A DNA stretch of 32,396 bases, from assembly GCA_023415335.1 (NCBI GenBank), contig JAEZLD010000085.1, positions 1 to 32,396 of the forward strand. The letters run 5' to 3'. The notes beneath the pieces were generated by a model that searched no databases, was not told the DNA's origin, and worked only from the letters and a program-made list of their open reading frames with translations. The position numbers were made by a program, and so were the translations under genes. The DNA comes from Bacillota bacterium. GTDB taxonomy: Bacteria; Bacillota; Clostridia; Clostridiales; Caloramatoraceae. Shown here one piece after another: positions 8,012-16,089 of this stretch; the first letter of the stretch is position 1; every line of letters begins with the position of its first letter.

Positions 8012-9376
8012 ATGAGCAAGGAGATACTAGGAAAAAATGTTGAGCAGTGGATGGAGGAGTACCCTCTGCTCAGGAAAGCCATAAGCTTAAAGGAGATATT
8101 TTGGATCAATCCTGGCTATGACAGCTATGAGAAGGCAGAGCCAACCCTTCCTCTGGAGGAGAGGGACATAATGGAGGCTGAGAAGAGGCTGGCCAGGTTT
8201 GCTCCATACATAAGAAGGGTGTTTCCGGAAACAGAAGCTACTGATGGTATTATTGAATCAACTTTAGTTATGATACCCAACATGCAAAGAAGGCTGGAGG
8301 AATTATACGGCTTTCATATGGAAGGGCATCTGGCTCTTAAGCGTGATGATCACCTGCCCATATCAGGCTCCATTAAGGCCAGGGGAGGCATATATGAGGT
8401 GCTTAAGCATGCAGAGGACCTGGCACTTAAGGAGGGGCTTCTGAGGCTGGAGGACGACTATTCTATAATAGACAGCCAGGAATTCAGGGATTTTTACTCT
8501 AAGTACTCTATTGCTGTTGGCTCTACAGGAAACCTTGGCCTCAGTATAGGGATTATGAGCGCAAAGCTTGGCTTTAAGGTAACCGTACATATGTCTGCAG
8601 ATGCAAAGGAATGGAAGAAAAGGCTCTTAAGGAGCAGGGGAGTGAAGGTGGTAGAGTATTCCTCTGACTACAGCCTTGCCGTGACCGAGGGGAGAAGGCA
8701 GTCTAAGAAGGACCCAAACAGCTATTTTGTGGATGATGAAAATTCTAAAAATCTTTTCTTGGGCTATGCAGTAGCAGCCCTAAGGCTGAAGACACAGCTT
8801 GAGAAGGAGGATATAACTGTTGACGAAAACCATCCACTTTTTGTGTACATACCCTGTGGAGTAGGAGGAGGTCCTGGAGGGGTGGCCTTTGGGCTTAAAA
8901 CACTCTTTAAGGACAACGTGCACTGCTTCTTTGGAGAGCCCACCCATTCTCCCTGCATGCTTATAGGCTGCATGACAGGTCAGCATGATAAGGTTTGTGT
9001 ACAGGACTTTGGAATAGATAACGTAACGGCAGCTGATGGGCTGGCAGTGGGAAGACCTTCAGGATTTGTGGGACGCACCATTGAGAAGCTTCTTAGTGGA
9101 GCTTATACTGCTACAGATGAGACACTGTACCAGCTTTTAGCCCTTTTGGGGGATTCTGAGGGTATATTCCTGGAACCTTCGGCGCTTGCCGGAGTGCCTG
9201 GCCCGGTATGGCTGTTTAACGGGGAATCAGGAAGGGCATATATTGAAAAGCATGGTCTTCAGGATAAAATGAAGGGTTCCCTGCATATAGCCTGGGCAAC
9301 AGGTGGAAGCATGGTGCCTAGGGATGAGATGGATAAATACCGCTCCATGGGCAAGGAGCTGCTTCATAAAAAATAA
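8012..9376 (+). CDS. dsdA: D-serine dehydratase (D-serine ammonia-lyase)
   Basis: PLP-dependent fold-type II enzyme (454 aa) converting D-serine to pyruvate and ammonia. Evidence: the N-terminal segment ISLKEIFWINPG, the PLP-lysine block SGSIKARGG (Lys122), the substrate/PLP loop GSTGNLG (about 171-177), and the glycine-rich phosphate-binding loop CGVGGGPGG. Length matches monomeric DsdA proteins of about 440-450 aa. It is not next to a dsdC or dsdX homologue; instead it sits between msrA and a DUF3842 gene, so regulation by a D-serine sensor is not evident here. Start ATG follows GGGGATAGG. Confidence 0.93.
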   Translation: MSKEILGKNVEQWMEEYPLLRKAISLKEIFWINPGYDSYEKAEPTLPLEERDIMEAEKRLARFAPYIRRVFPETEATDGIIESTLVMIPNMQRRLEELYGFHMEGHLALKRDDHLPISGSIKARGGIYEVLKHAEDLALKEGLLRLEDDYSIIDSQEFRDFYSKYSIAVGSTGNLGLSIGIMSAKLGFKVTVHMSADAKEWKKRLLRSRGVKVVEYSSDYSLAVTEGRRQSKKDPNSYFVDDENSKNLFLGYAVAALRLKTQLEKEDITVDENHPLFVYIPCGVGGGPGGVAFGLKTLFKDNVHCFFGEPTHSPCMLIGCMTGQHDKVCVQDFGIDNVTAADGLAVGRPSGFVGRTIEKLLSGAYTATDETLYQLLALLGDSEGIFLEPSALAGVPGPVWLFNGESGRAYIEKHGLQDKMKGSLHIAWATGGSMVPRDEMDKYRSMGKELLHKK

Positions 9377-9403
9377 TAATTCATATAAAAGAAGGGTGAA
9401 GAA

Positions 9404-9829
9404 ATGAATGTTCTAATAATTGATGGGCAGGGCGGAGGAATTGGAAAGCAGGTAGCAGCAATGATAAAAGAGGAGCTTCCTGAGGCAGTAGTGACAGCAG
9501 TTGGTACTAACAGCACGGCAACTGCTGCCATGCTGAAGGCTGGGGCAGATTTCGCTGCTACAGGTGAGAATGCCATAATCGTAAACTGCAGAAGGGCAGA
9601 TGTGGTTATAGGCCCTATAGGCATTGTAATTGCTGACTCCCTTATGGGTGAGATAACCCCTAATATGTCTGTTGCAATAGGACAGAGCAACGCAAAAAAG
9701 ATATTGATTCCAGTAAACCATTGTGAAAACTTTGTGGTAGGGGTACCAGACTTGTCTATTGTAAAGCTTATTAGGAATGCAGTTGATAAATTAAAGGAGT
9801 TACAGTGCCAATCAGCTCAAAATATATAA
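9404..9829 (+). CDS. DUF3842 family protein
   Basis: Small cytosolic protein (141 aa) that I match to DUF3842, a family of unknown function common in clostridia. The start MNVLIIDGQGGGIGKQ has a glycine-rich loop like a nucleotide- or dinucleotide-binding P-loop/Rossmann start; VVTAVGTNSTATAAMLKAGAD and RRADVVIGPIGIVIADSLMGEITP are conserved-looking blocks. No membrane segment or signal peptide. It follows dsdA by 27 bp and precedes the Crp/Fnr gene by 27 bp, with its own AAGAAGGGTGAAG site. No function is asserted. Confidence 0.8.
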   Translation: MNVLIIDGQGGGIGKQVAAMIKEELPEAVVTAVGTNSTATAAMLKAGADFAATGENAIIVNCRRADVVIGPIGIVIADSLMGEITPNMSVAIGQSNAKKILIPVNHCENFVVGVPDLSIVKLIRNAVDKLKELQCQSAQNI

Positions 9830-9856
9830 TGTATTATAGAGAAAATTAATGGGGTA

Positions 9857-10564
9857 ATGGGTATGGATGAAAAATATTATAAGCTTCTTTCTACCATGCG
9901 AATTTTCAAGGGTATCAGGGAGGAAGAGCTTAAAGGTATGCTAGGGTGCTTGAAGCCATCAGTTGTAGCATTTAAGAAAAATGAATATATGGCCTTAAGA
10001 GGTGAGCCTTTAAGCACCATAGGCATATTGCTGGAAGGTCAGGCATCTGTGGTTAAGGAAACTCCTTCAGGTGGACGGACAGTCATGGCTGTTCTGGAAG
10101 CAGGGGACACCTTTGGAGAGATTATTGTCTTCTCCAGTCAGACTGACTGGCCAAACAGTGTGCAGGCCTTGGAAAACAGCGTGGCTCTTTTTCTAGATAA
10201 GGGCAAGCTGCTGACACAATGTAACAAGCTGTGTCCCTGGCATAAGAGAATAATAGAAAACATGCTGGGCATAATATCCGACAAAGCAGTTATGCTTAAC
10301 AAGAAGGTAGAGTTTCTTGTAATGAAAAACCTTAGGGGCAAGCTTTCTGCCTATCTATTAGAGCAGTACAGGAAAAATAACAAGCTGACCTTTATGCTTG
10401 GAATTAATAGAAACCAGCTGGCAGACATATTCAACGTTTCCAGGCCTTCCTTGTCTAGGGAACTGGCTAAAATGAAGGATGAGGGCATAATTGACTTTTA
10501 TCTGGATACGGTACAGATATTGGATATGGCTACACTTGAAAATGAGTATATGGAGAACCACTAG
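9857..10564 (+). CDS. Crp/Fnr family transcriptional regulator
   Basis: Effector-binding domain plus C-terminal winged helix (235 aa). The N-terminal beta-roll (about 15-125) has the GEPLSTIGILLEGQASVVKE and GDTFGEI pattern of cyclic-nucleotide-binding folds, though without the full cAMP-contact set, so another effector is likely. The HTH is in NRNQLADIFNVSRPSLSREL (about 187-206). No Cys cluster typical of Fe-S Fnr is visible. An in-frame ATG at 9863 is better placed relative to the weak GGGG site than the one at 9857. Its position in the msrA-dsdA-DUF3842-tag run suggests local control, but targets cannot be read from sequence. Confidence 0.88.
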   Translation: MGMDEKYYKLLSTMRIFKGIREEELKGMLGCLKPSVVAFKKNEYMALRGEPLSTIGILLEGQASVVKETPSGGRTVMAVLEAGDTFGEIIVFSSQTDWPNSVQALENSVALFLDKGKLLTQCNKLCPWHKRIIENMLGIISDKAVMLNKKVEFLVMKNLRGKLSAYLLEQYRKNNKLTFMLGINRNQLADIFNVSRPSLSRELAKMKDEGIIDFYLDTVQILDMATLENEYMENH

Positions 10565-10582
10565 GTATAAGGAGTGAGATGC

Positions 10583-11137
10583 ATGATAAGATGTCCCTGG
10601 TGTGAGGGCGATGAGCTGTATACAAGGTATCATGATGAGGAGTGGGGAACTCCTGTCCACAATGATCGTACCCTGTTTGAATTTCTGGTGCTTGAGTCTG
10701 CCCAGGCAGGCTTAAGCTGGATAACCATACTAAGGAAGAGGGAGAACTATAGAGAAGCCTATGACGATTTCAACCCTCACCTGGTAGCCTCATATGGATG
10801 GGAGAAGCTGCAGCAGCTGCTGAGTAATCCTGGAATAGTAAGGAATAGGAGAAAAATTGCTTCTTCTATAAGCAATGCCCAAAGGTTTCTTGAGGTGCAG
10901 AAGGAGTTTGGAAGCTTTGATTCCTATATATGGAGCTTCACAGAAGGAAAAACTATAGTAAACCATTGGGATTCCATAGAGCAGGTACCATGCTTTTCCC
11001 ACCTGTCGGATAAAATCAGCAGGGACTTAAAAAGTAGAGGCTTTACCTTTCTTGGAACAAAGATAATATACTCCTATCTTCAGGCGGTGGGTATAATAGA
11101 CGACCATATTGAAAAATGCTTCAGAAGATGCAGGTAA
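10583..11137 (+). CDS. tag: DNA-3-methyladenine glycosylase I
   Basis: Removes 3-methyladenine from DNA, giving an abasic site for AP endonucleases such as the ExoA encoded upstream (184 aa). The N-terminus RCPWC...YHDEEWG and the C-terminal IDDHIEKC supply the Cys/His residues of the family's structural zinc site; FEFLVLESAQAGLSW and FVGT-like FLGTKIIYSYLQA blocks are typical. I prefer ATG 10583 over the in-frame GTG at 10574, because AAGGAG (10569-10574) is 8 bp from the ATG but overlaps the GTG. Last gene of the run; no clear terminator follows at once. Confidence 0.94.
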   Translation: MIRCPWCEGDELYTRYHDEEWGTPVHNDRTLFEFLVLESAQAGLSWITILRKRENYREAYDDFNPHLVASYGWEKLQQLLSNPGIVRNRRKIASSISNAQRFLEVQKEFGSFDSYIWSFTEGKTIVNHWDSIEQVPCFSHLSDKISRDLKSRGFTFLGTKIIYSYLQAVGIIDDHIEKCFRRCR

Positions 11138-11380
11138 AAATAAACCTGCTATAGCACATTAAAAAGGACCTTATGCTCCAATTAAAATCCATAAAAACAC
11201 AATACCCTAGGAAGCAACAGAGAGGTATGAATAGCCTACACATTTCAACAGTAGTAAGTATTATTTCCCGGAAAATAAACGGAGAAGAAGTTGTATTGTC
11301 AGCTTAAGAGAAGATGAAGAAGAAAGCATGAGTAATGAAGAATTTATGTAGAAAAGGCCGCCTTGTTTTTGACATCTTCC

Positions 11381-11426
11381 CTTAAATCAGAAGTAGAGCC
11401 ACAAGGGGCTCTACTTCTGATTTAAG
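11381..11426. repeat. 20-bp perfect inverted repeat, 6-base loop
   Basis: Arms 11381-11400 (CTTAAATCAGAAGTAGAGCC) and 11407-11426 pair without mismatch around ACAAGG. Neither side has a T tract, so it is not a standard intrinsic terminator, although it may still stop read-through from tag. Confidence 0.85.
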
Positions 11427-11440
11427 TGTTTATACTTGCA

Positions 11441-11470
11441 AAAAATAACGGACTGCTTAATGCAGTCCGT
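11441..11470 (-). terminator. Intrinsic terminator for the 11487 gene
   Basis: On the minus strand ACGGACTGC / GCAGTCCGT (9-bp stem, 5-base loop, 11448-11470) is followed by TTATTTTTTG, just after the stop codon of the membrane-protein gene. Confidence 0.85.
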
Positions 11471-11486
11471 ATTGCTATATCATGCA

Positions 11487-11987
11487 TTATCTGCGGGTAT
11501 TTTTCTTGTTTTTAGATGAGAATATTGCTGCTACTGCAGCTACTATCCAAATTAAGGAGCCTGGGTTTTTTCCTGTTGCCATAAAAATAACTATGAGTAC
11601 AAATATTATGGGAAGGATAAGAAGTCCAATGGGAGAGGCCTTTTTAGCAACTGGTCTTGCGCCTTGAGGTGCTGTCTGGCTGCCCATATTCCTTTGTGCG
11701 TATGTGGTCCTTACATTAGCCCTGTCGGCAGTCTGCTCCCCACTCATGCGCCATGCATTACCAGAAGCAAAGGTATGATGCCCGCTCCCTGCACCTTGTG
11801 GATTTAAACGCTGGGACCTTGCCTGCTTGTTGGTTGAGTCGTTATGTTTTGCATATGGATTTTTAGAGAAATCATTGTTAAGTGTATACTTCACATTACA
11901 GGCATTGTAATTGATGTCCAGAGGGACGTTATTTATCTTATAGCCATTTCCCTCTTGAAAGCTGGATTCTTCTTTTACTCTAAACAT
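11487..11987 (-). CDS. Hypothetical protein with C-terminal membrane segments
   Basis: 166 aa, family not recognised. The N-terminal two thirds (about 1-115) is polar, rich in Asn, Gln, Ser and Arg and low in hydrophobics, so probably disordered. Residues about 119-138 (LLILPIIFVLIVIFMATG) and 143-157 (SLIWIVAAVAAIFSS) form two hydrophobic stretches, probably a hairpin in the membrane, followed by a basic KNKKNTRR tail. No signal peptide. Start ATG has AGGGGG upstream; a clear terminator follows, so it is a single-gene unit. The long polar N-terminus and basic tail suggest a cytosol-facing domain tethered by a membrane hairpin (inference). Confidence 0.75.
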   Translation of the reverse strand: MFRVKEESSFQEGNGYKINNVPLDINYNACNVKYTLNNDFSKNPYAKHNDSTNKQARSQRLNPQGAGSGHHTFASGNAWRMSGEQTADRANVRTTYAQRNMGSQTAPQGARPVAKKASPIGLLILPIIFVLIVIFMATGKNPGSLIWIVAAVAAIFSSKNKKNTRR

Positions 11988-12078
11988 AGCTCATCCCCCT
12001 AAAATATCATTCCTGTATATATTAATAATAACATAAAAGCTTGTATTAAAGTCTATAAGAGTAAAATATTTATAAAAA

Positions 12079-12108
12079 ATGCAGGAGGACCTGTTTTCCC
12101 TCCTGCAT
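12079..12108 (-). terminator. Intrinsic terminator after rubrerythrin
   Basis: On the minus strand ATGCAGGAGG / CCTCCTGCAT stem followed by TTTTTTATAAA, about 25 bp past the rbr stop. Confidence 0.88.
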
Positions 12109-12132
12109 AAAATTCATATTATGGATTGAAGA

Positions 12133-12672
12133 TTAATAGTTTGTTGCTCTTATCCTGAAGTGTGACTTTGGATGAGCACATACTGGACATAACTCTGGAG
12201 CCTGTGGTCCAACGTGTATGTGTCCGCAGTTTCCACATTCCCATATCATATCCCCATCCCTTGAGAATACAATTCCATCCTTTATGTTGCCAAGGAGCTT
12301 GCGGTAGCGGGCTTCATGCTCTTTTTCTACGGCTGCAACGCCTTCAAATAGGTCAGCTATCTTATCAAAGCCCTCTGCTCTTGCTTCTTTTGCAAAGTTA
12401 GCATACATGTCTGTCCACTCATAGTTCTCACCCTGAGCTGCGTCAAGAAGATTCTCCTCTGTAGCACCTATTCCATTGTGTAAAAGCTTAAACCAGAGCT
12501 TTGCATGTTCCTTTTCATTATTAGCAGTGGCCTCGAAAAGCTCTGCTATCTGCTCATAGCCATCCTTTTTTGCCTTAGATGCATAATAGGTGTACTTGTT
12601 GCGTGCCATAGACTCTCCGGCAAAGGCCGTCTGAAGATTAGCTTCGGTTTTTGAACCCTTTAAATCCATCAT
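12133..12672 (-). CDS. rbr: Rubrerythrin
   Basis: Non-haem di-iron peroxidase (179 aa) that reduces hydrogen peroxide in anaerobes using electrons from rubredoxin or NADH reductases. The four-helix ferritin-like domain (about 1-140) shows both iron-binding Glu/His sets: GESMARNKY, NNEKEHAK, then KEARAEGF and AVEKEHEARY. The C-terminal rubredoxin-like domain has CGNCG and CPVCAHP (about 146-167) for one iron. Normal order (ferritin-like then rubredoxin), full length. Two consecutive ATGs; the second (12669) is better spaced from GGGAGG. A promoter with a 150-nt leader lies upstream. Confidence 0.95.
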   Translation of the reverse strand: MMDLKGSKTEANLQTAFAGESMARNKYTYYASKAKKDGYEQIAELFEATANNEKEHAKLWFKLLHNGIGATEENLLDAAQGENYEWTDMYANFAKEARAEGFDKIADLFEGVAAVEKEHEARYRKLLGNIKDGIVFSRDGDMIWECGNCGHIHVGPQAPELCPVCAHPKSHFRIRATNY

Positions 12673-12820
12673 AAATCCTCCCTTTAAATGATTTTTATAT
12701 TATGTAAAGCACAGCATGTCCATTTTGTGTTGAAAATGCAGGATAAAAGTATTTCATTTTATCCATATGTGCCCATAAACACACACAAAAGGTTAATTAG
12801 CTTCAGCTAATTCCTATTTT
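12673..12820 (-). promoter_or_regulatory. Long rbr leader with two inverted repeats
   Basis: If the promoter at 12828-12856 is used, the rbr message has a leader of about 150 nt. It contains GGATAAAA / TTTTATCC (12741-12764, 8-bp arms) and AATTAGCT / AGCTAATT (12795-12812). These could be a regulator-binding site, a leader structure or, for the second, a weak terminator for the zur operon. No known riboswitch is recognised. Confidence 0.35.
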
Positions 12821-12827
12821 TAATTGT

Positions 12828-12856
12828 ATTTTATTATTGATACTGGTCTTTGTCAA
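12828..12856 (-). promoter_or_regulatory. Sigma-A promoter of rubrerythrin
   Basis: On the minus strand TTGACA (12851-12856), 17-bp spacer, TAAAAT (12828-12833), between zur and rbr. Confidence 0.75.
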
Positions 12857-12876
12857 CGAAATTTGCCATACCCCTG

Positions 12877-13311
12877 TTAAAACTTTTTCATACAATCCCT
12901 ACAGTAGCCATATATTTCAAGCTTATGACCTGTTATTTCGCAGCCCAGCATATCCTGCAGCAGCTTTTCATAACCCTCCAGGGGACATCCACTTATAAGC
13001 ACCATCTTTCTGCAGCCCTGGCATATGAAATGATGGAGGTGCTCTCCATGGCTGGCCTCAAATAAGCTCATGTCACAGCCATCCACACTGGATTTTATGG
13101 CAATTCCCTTTTCTACAAAGGCGTCCAGTATTCTATACACGGAGGATAGGTTTATTGAAACCTCTTTTGACTTAAGCTTCAGGAATATATCCTCTGCTGA
13201 TATAGGCTGGGGGCTTTCGTTTAAAATTTTAAGTATTGAAAGCCTGTGTTTAGTGCTTTTAAGACCTGTTTTCTTAAGCAGCTGTATATAATCGGCTTCA
13301 GTATGCTTCAT
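12877..13311 (-). CDS. zur: Fur-family regulator, probably zinc-responsive (Zur)
   Basis: Metal-dependent repressor (144 aa). Winged helix in residues about 1-80 (LKSTKHRLSILKIL, then the recognition helix INLSSVYRILDAF); the dimer/metal domain has HGEHLHHFICQGC (about 88-100) and two CxxC pairs (Cys97/Cys100, Cys137/Cys140) for the structural zinc. A longer frame to 13365 exists, but AGGAGGG lies just before ATG 13311 and the Fur alignment starts there. It is 16 bp after znuB and in the same operon, which is the reason for calling it Zur rather than PerR or Fur; the metal specificity itself is inferred from context. Confidence 0.88.
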   Translation of the reverse strand: MKHTEADYIQLLKKTGLKSTKHRLSILKILNESPQPISAEDIFLKLKSKEVSINLSSVYRILDAFVEKGIAIKSSVDGCDMSLFEASHGEHLHHFICQGCRKMVLISGCPLEGYEKLLQDMLGCEITGHKLEIYGYCRDCMKKF

Positions 13312-13327
13312 TCCAATCCCTCCTGTG

Positions 13328-14170
13328 CTAATCATGCATAAGGCCTTTAAGACCAAGGGTTGCAAAAAATATTACTGCGCTTATGAGTACTATGGTGGCC
13401 CCTGCTGCTGTATTCATATAATAGGAAAGTATAAGCCCTAAAATGCCTGAGAATAGAGCAATGAGTATAGAATAAAGGTGATATTGTCTGGCATTCGAGG
13501 ATATGTTACGGGCAGCTGAGGCAGGAAGCACCAGCATGGAGTTTATAATAAGAAGGCCTACCCACTGTATGGAGACGGTTACAACAGCTGCAATGGCTGA
13601 GGTAAAGATGATTTCAACCAGCAGCACGTTTATTCCCCTGCTGGAGGAGAGGGAGGAGTTTATGCTTATCAGAAGCAGCTTGTTAAACAGGAAGTACCAA
13701 AGTATTATTATGGCTGTAAAAACTATAAGGAGCATAAGTATTTCTGATGGTGTAATGCTAAGCAGGTCTCCAATAAGGTAGGAGGAGTATTTTGAGAAGT
13801 TCCCTCCCATGGACATAAGTACAAGCCCCAGTGCCACAGCTGTAGAGGAAAAAACTCCTATTATAGTGTCTGTGGAGGCACTGGTTCTGTTTTTAACAAG
13901 AGTTATAACAACTGCAAACACTATTGAAAAAGCAGTTGCGCACCAAAGGGGATTGGCCAACCCTGCCAGTACTCCTATGGCAATGCCTGTGTAGGCCCCG
14001 TGGCCTAGGGAATCTGAGAAGAAGGCCATCCTGTTGTTTATAACCATGGTACCCAGTATTCCAAACAAAGGTGTTACCAGCAGCACTGCAATAAGCGCAT
14101 TTTTCATAAAGGCGTACTGTGTCCACTGGAAGGGGAGTACAATATCAATTAATCCATATATCCACTGCAT
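13328..14170 (-). CDS. znuB: Zinc ABC transporter, permease
   Basis: Integral membrane permease (280 aa) of the metal ABC-3 family that moves Zn or Mn delivered by the binding lipoprotein. About eight hydrophobic segments; the conserved block MAFFSDSLGHGAYTGIAIGV (about residues 49-68) and GLLIINSMLVLPASAARNIS (about 204-223) are family hallmarks. TAATG overlap with znuC: its ATG shares one base with the upstream stop, indicating translational coupling. Ends 16 bp before zur. Confidence 0.94.
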   Translation of the reverse strand: MQWIYGLIDIVLPFQWTQYAFMKNALIAVLLVTPLFGILGTMVINNRMAFFSDSLGHGAYTGIAIGVLAGLANPLWCATAFSIVFAVVITLVKNRTSASTDTIIGVFSSTAVALGLVLMSMGGNFSKYSSYLIGDLLSITPSEILMLLIVFTAIIILWYFLFNKLLLISINSSLSSSRGINVLLVEIIFTSAIAAVVTVSIQWVGLLIINSMLVLPASAARNISSNARQYHLYSILIALFSGILGLILSYYMNTAAGATIVLISAVIFFATLGLKGLMHD

Positions 14171-14976
14171 TATCTGCTGCCTCCTTCTGAATCCACTTCC
14201 ATAGACTTAAGGGTTTCATTATACCAGTTAAGGCCGAATATCTCCCTTGTCTGGGGATTTGTGAACACCTCCGCAGGCCTTCCGCTGCAAACAACTGTTT
14301 TGTTCAGCAGCATCACCCTGTCTGCGAATTTGAATACCAGATCAAGGTCATGGGATACCAGTATAATGGATAGGTCGAAATTCCTTCTTACCTCTGAGAG
14401 GGTATCATAAAACATGGAAAGCCCTGCCTGGTCGATTCCCGATACAGGTTCATCCAAAAGCAATATGTCAGGAATGGGGTCCAGAGCTAATGCTAATAAT
14501 ACCCTTTGAAGCTCTCCTCCAGATAATGCTCCCAGCCGCCTGTCTATAAGATGTGCAGCATGTACCTTTTCAAGGCTTGATAATATATCCTTTCTAATGG
14601 ACTTTGGACGGAAAAAGCACGATGGCTTCTTTGTTTTAGCTGACATAAAGAAGTCAAACACACTGGTTGGGGTGCTTAAGTCAAAGCTTAAATACTGGGG
14701 AACATAGCCTATGAGAGGGGAGCCTGTTCTGGAACCCTTATGGTCTGCATAGTTAAGCTCTCCTGTATGAGGTATGTCTCCTAATATGGCCTTAAGCAGG
14801 GTGCTTTTTCCTGCTCCATTTGGACCTATTATGGCAGTAAGCTCACCACAGTGTATGTGCATGTTCACATCATGGAGTATCTGGTTTTTACCTATGGAAA
14901 CACTAAAATTTTTTATTTTGGTGCAGCATAATCCACATTTATTCTGTTTGTTTATGGGGGTATAGTTTTCAGACAT
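14170..14976 (-). CDS. znuC: Zinc ABC transporter, ATP-binding protein
   Basis: Cytosolic ATPase of the importer (268 aa). Walker A GPNGAGKST (51-59), Q-loop at GYVPQYLSF, signature LSGGELQR (about 147-154), Walker B DILLLDEP with the catalytic Glu, and H-loop SHD are all intact. The N-terminus has a short CGLCC stretch (residues 14-18), unusual for the family, which might bind metal (inference). Coupled to znuA and znuB by TAATG stop-start overlaps at both ends. The partner lipoprotein and regulator point to zinc rather than manganese. Confidence 0.94.
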   Translation of the reverse strand: MSENYTPINKQNKCGLCCTKIKNFSVSIGKNQILHDVNMHIHCGELTAIIGPNGAGKSTLLKAILGDIPHTGELNYADHKGSRTGSPLIGYVPQYLSFDLSTPTSVFDFFMSAKTKKPSCFFRPKSIRKDILSSLEKVHAAHLIDRRLGALSGGELQRVLLALALDPIPDILLLDEPVSGIDQAGLSMFYDTLSEVRRNFDLSIILVSHDLDLVFKFADRVMLLNKTVVCSGRPAEVFTNPQTREIFGLNWYNETLKSMEVDSEGGSR

Positions 14977-15887
14977 TACTTAAGAGCCTCCTCCAGCACC
15001 AGCATGTTTTTCCTCATTTTATTTATATAATCATCATAACCATTTGGGTTTGCATCTCCTGTAACGATTGGGTCCAGATAATATACCTTTGAGCCTGTTT
15101 CGTTTGCTATGGTGTCCGCAACCTTTGAGGAATACTGGGGCTCTGCAAACAGTGCATTGATTCCTGAGGATTTTATTATCTCAATGGTATCCTCCAGTTC
15201 CCTGGCAGAGGGCTCGGTTCCAGGCTCCCTTTCAATAACTGCAGCAATGTTCAGGTTAAACTCCTGTGCAAAATAAGGAAAGGCCTCATGGAAGGTTATT
15301 ATATCTCTGCTAGGCAGGTTGTCTATAGAAGAGTGCATCTCATCTTTAAGGGCTTGCAGCTTCTCATAATAGGTCTTTGCATTGGCAGTATATGCTTCTG
15401 CTCTATCAGGGTCTATTGAGGAGAGCTGGGATGCTATGTTTTCTACCTGTGTCATGGCATTGGTTACACTGACCCATACATGAGCATTTTCCTCGCCATC
15501 CTCGTCCTTAAGAAGACCTATGTTTTTGCTGGCATCAACTATCTTAAGGGAAGGAAGCTGGTCAACCACCTTGTCCAGGAAGCTTTCCATACCGGCTCCG
15601 TTTATAACAAAAACATCCCCATCTGATAATGTCTTAAGGTTTTCTGTTGTCAAGGCGTAGTCATGAAGGCAGCCTGTCTGGGACTGGGTCATATTTATTA
15701 CCCTCACGCCTTCAATATCCTTTGTTATGTTAATAGTTTCAAGGTATATTGGGTAAAATGAGGTTATTATGGTAATGCTATGGTCTGAGCTATCCCCTTG
15801 CGGGGAACCTGAACCCCTGCCACAGCCTGAGAGAATAAGCGCAAGGCATGTAATCAGGGTTAATACTCTTATCTTTATTTTATTCAT
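14976..15887 (-). CDS. znuA: Zinc ABC transporter, substrate-binding lipoprotein
   Basis: Cluster A-I metal-binding protein (303 aa), first gene of the operon. Signal peptide with lipobox LSGC (Cys22), so it is lipid-anchored outside the membrane. Candidate metal ligands: His in CLHDY (about 75), His in ENAHVW, His in TFHEAF and the Asp/Glu near DPIVTGD. The loop before the second His is short and acidic (DEDGEENAH) rather than the long His-rich loop of many zinc ZnuA proteins, so manganese cannot be fully excluded. AGGAGG precedes the ATG. Confidence 0.93.
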   Translation of the reverse strand: MNKIKIRVLTLITCLALILSGCGRGSGSPQGDSSDHSITIITSFYPIYLETINITKDIEGVRVINMTQSQTGCLHDYALTTENLKTLSDGDVFVINGAGMESFLDKVVDQLPSLKIVDASKNIGLLKDEDGEENAHVWVSVTNAMTQVENIASQLSSIDPDRAEAYTANAKTYYEKLQALKDEMHSSIDNLPSRDIITFHEAFPYFAQEFNLNIAAVIEREPGTEPSARELEDTIEIIKSSGINALFAEPQYSSKVADTIANETGSKVYYLDPIVTGDANPNGYDDYINKMRKNMLVLEEALK

Positions 15888-15911
15888 TATTTTCCTCCTT
15901 AATTCAAAAAA

Positions 15912-15940
15912 GAATCATTTGCATTTACTAATTTATTATA
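15912..15940 (-). promoter_or_regulatory. znuA -10 element with candidate metalloregulator site
   Basis: On the minus strand TATAAT (15935-15940) is followed by AGTAAATGCAAATGATTC (15912-15929), an AT-rich imperfect dyad in the position where a Fur-family repressor would block transcription. No good -35 is seen at the right distance. Site identity is a guess from position and composition. Confidence 0.4.
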
Positions 15941-16013
15941 TACCATTAAATAGGGAATAAAACAACCTTAAAGAAATTTAATAATATTTATAGAATAGAT
16001 ATATGGCTTATAT

Positions 16014-16019
16014 TATAAT
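16014..16019 (+). promoter_or_regulatory. Possible -10 element for the TPR gene
   Basis: TATAAT with no good -35. If real, it excludes the in-frame ATG at 16003 as the start. Confidence 0.3.
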
Positions 16020-16089
16020 GCTAAATGTATTATTATATAGCTTAAGGAAAATACTGCATTCAATGATAGAAGGTAGTGAAAATAGAATT

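Larger units (their letters stand above)
11138..11486. other. 349-bp intergenic region with a long hairpin and possible gene debris
   Basis: No intact gene is visible. Bases about 11240-11352 hold two short frames that would join by a frameshift: one encodes ISRKINGEEVVLSA then a stop, the other SLREDEEESMSNEEFM then a stop at 11350-11352. This looks like the C-terminus of a decayed small acidic protein (tentative). A 20-bp perfect inverted repeat (11381-11426) and a minus-strand terminator (11441-11470) follow. Confidence 0.4.
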
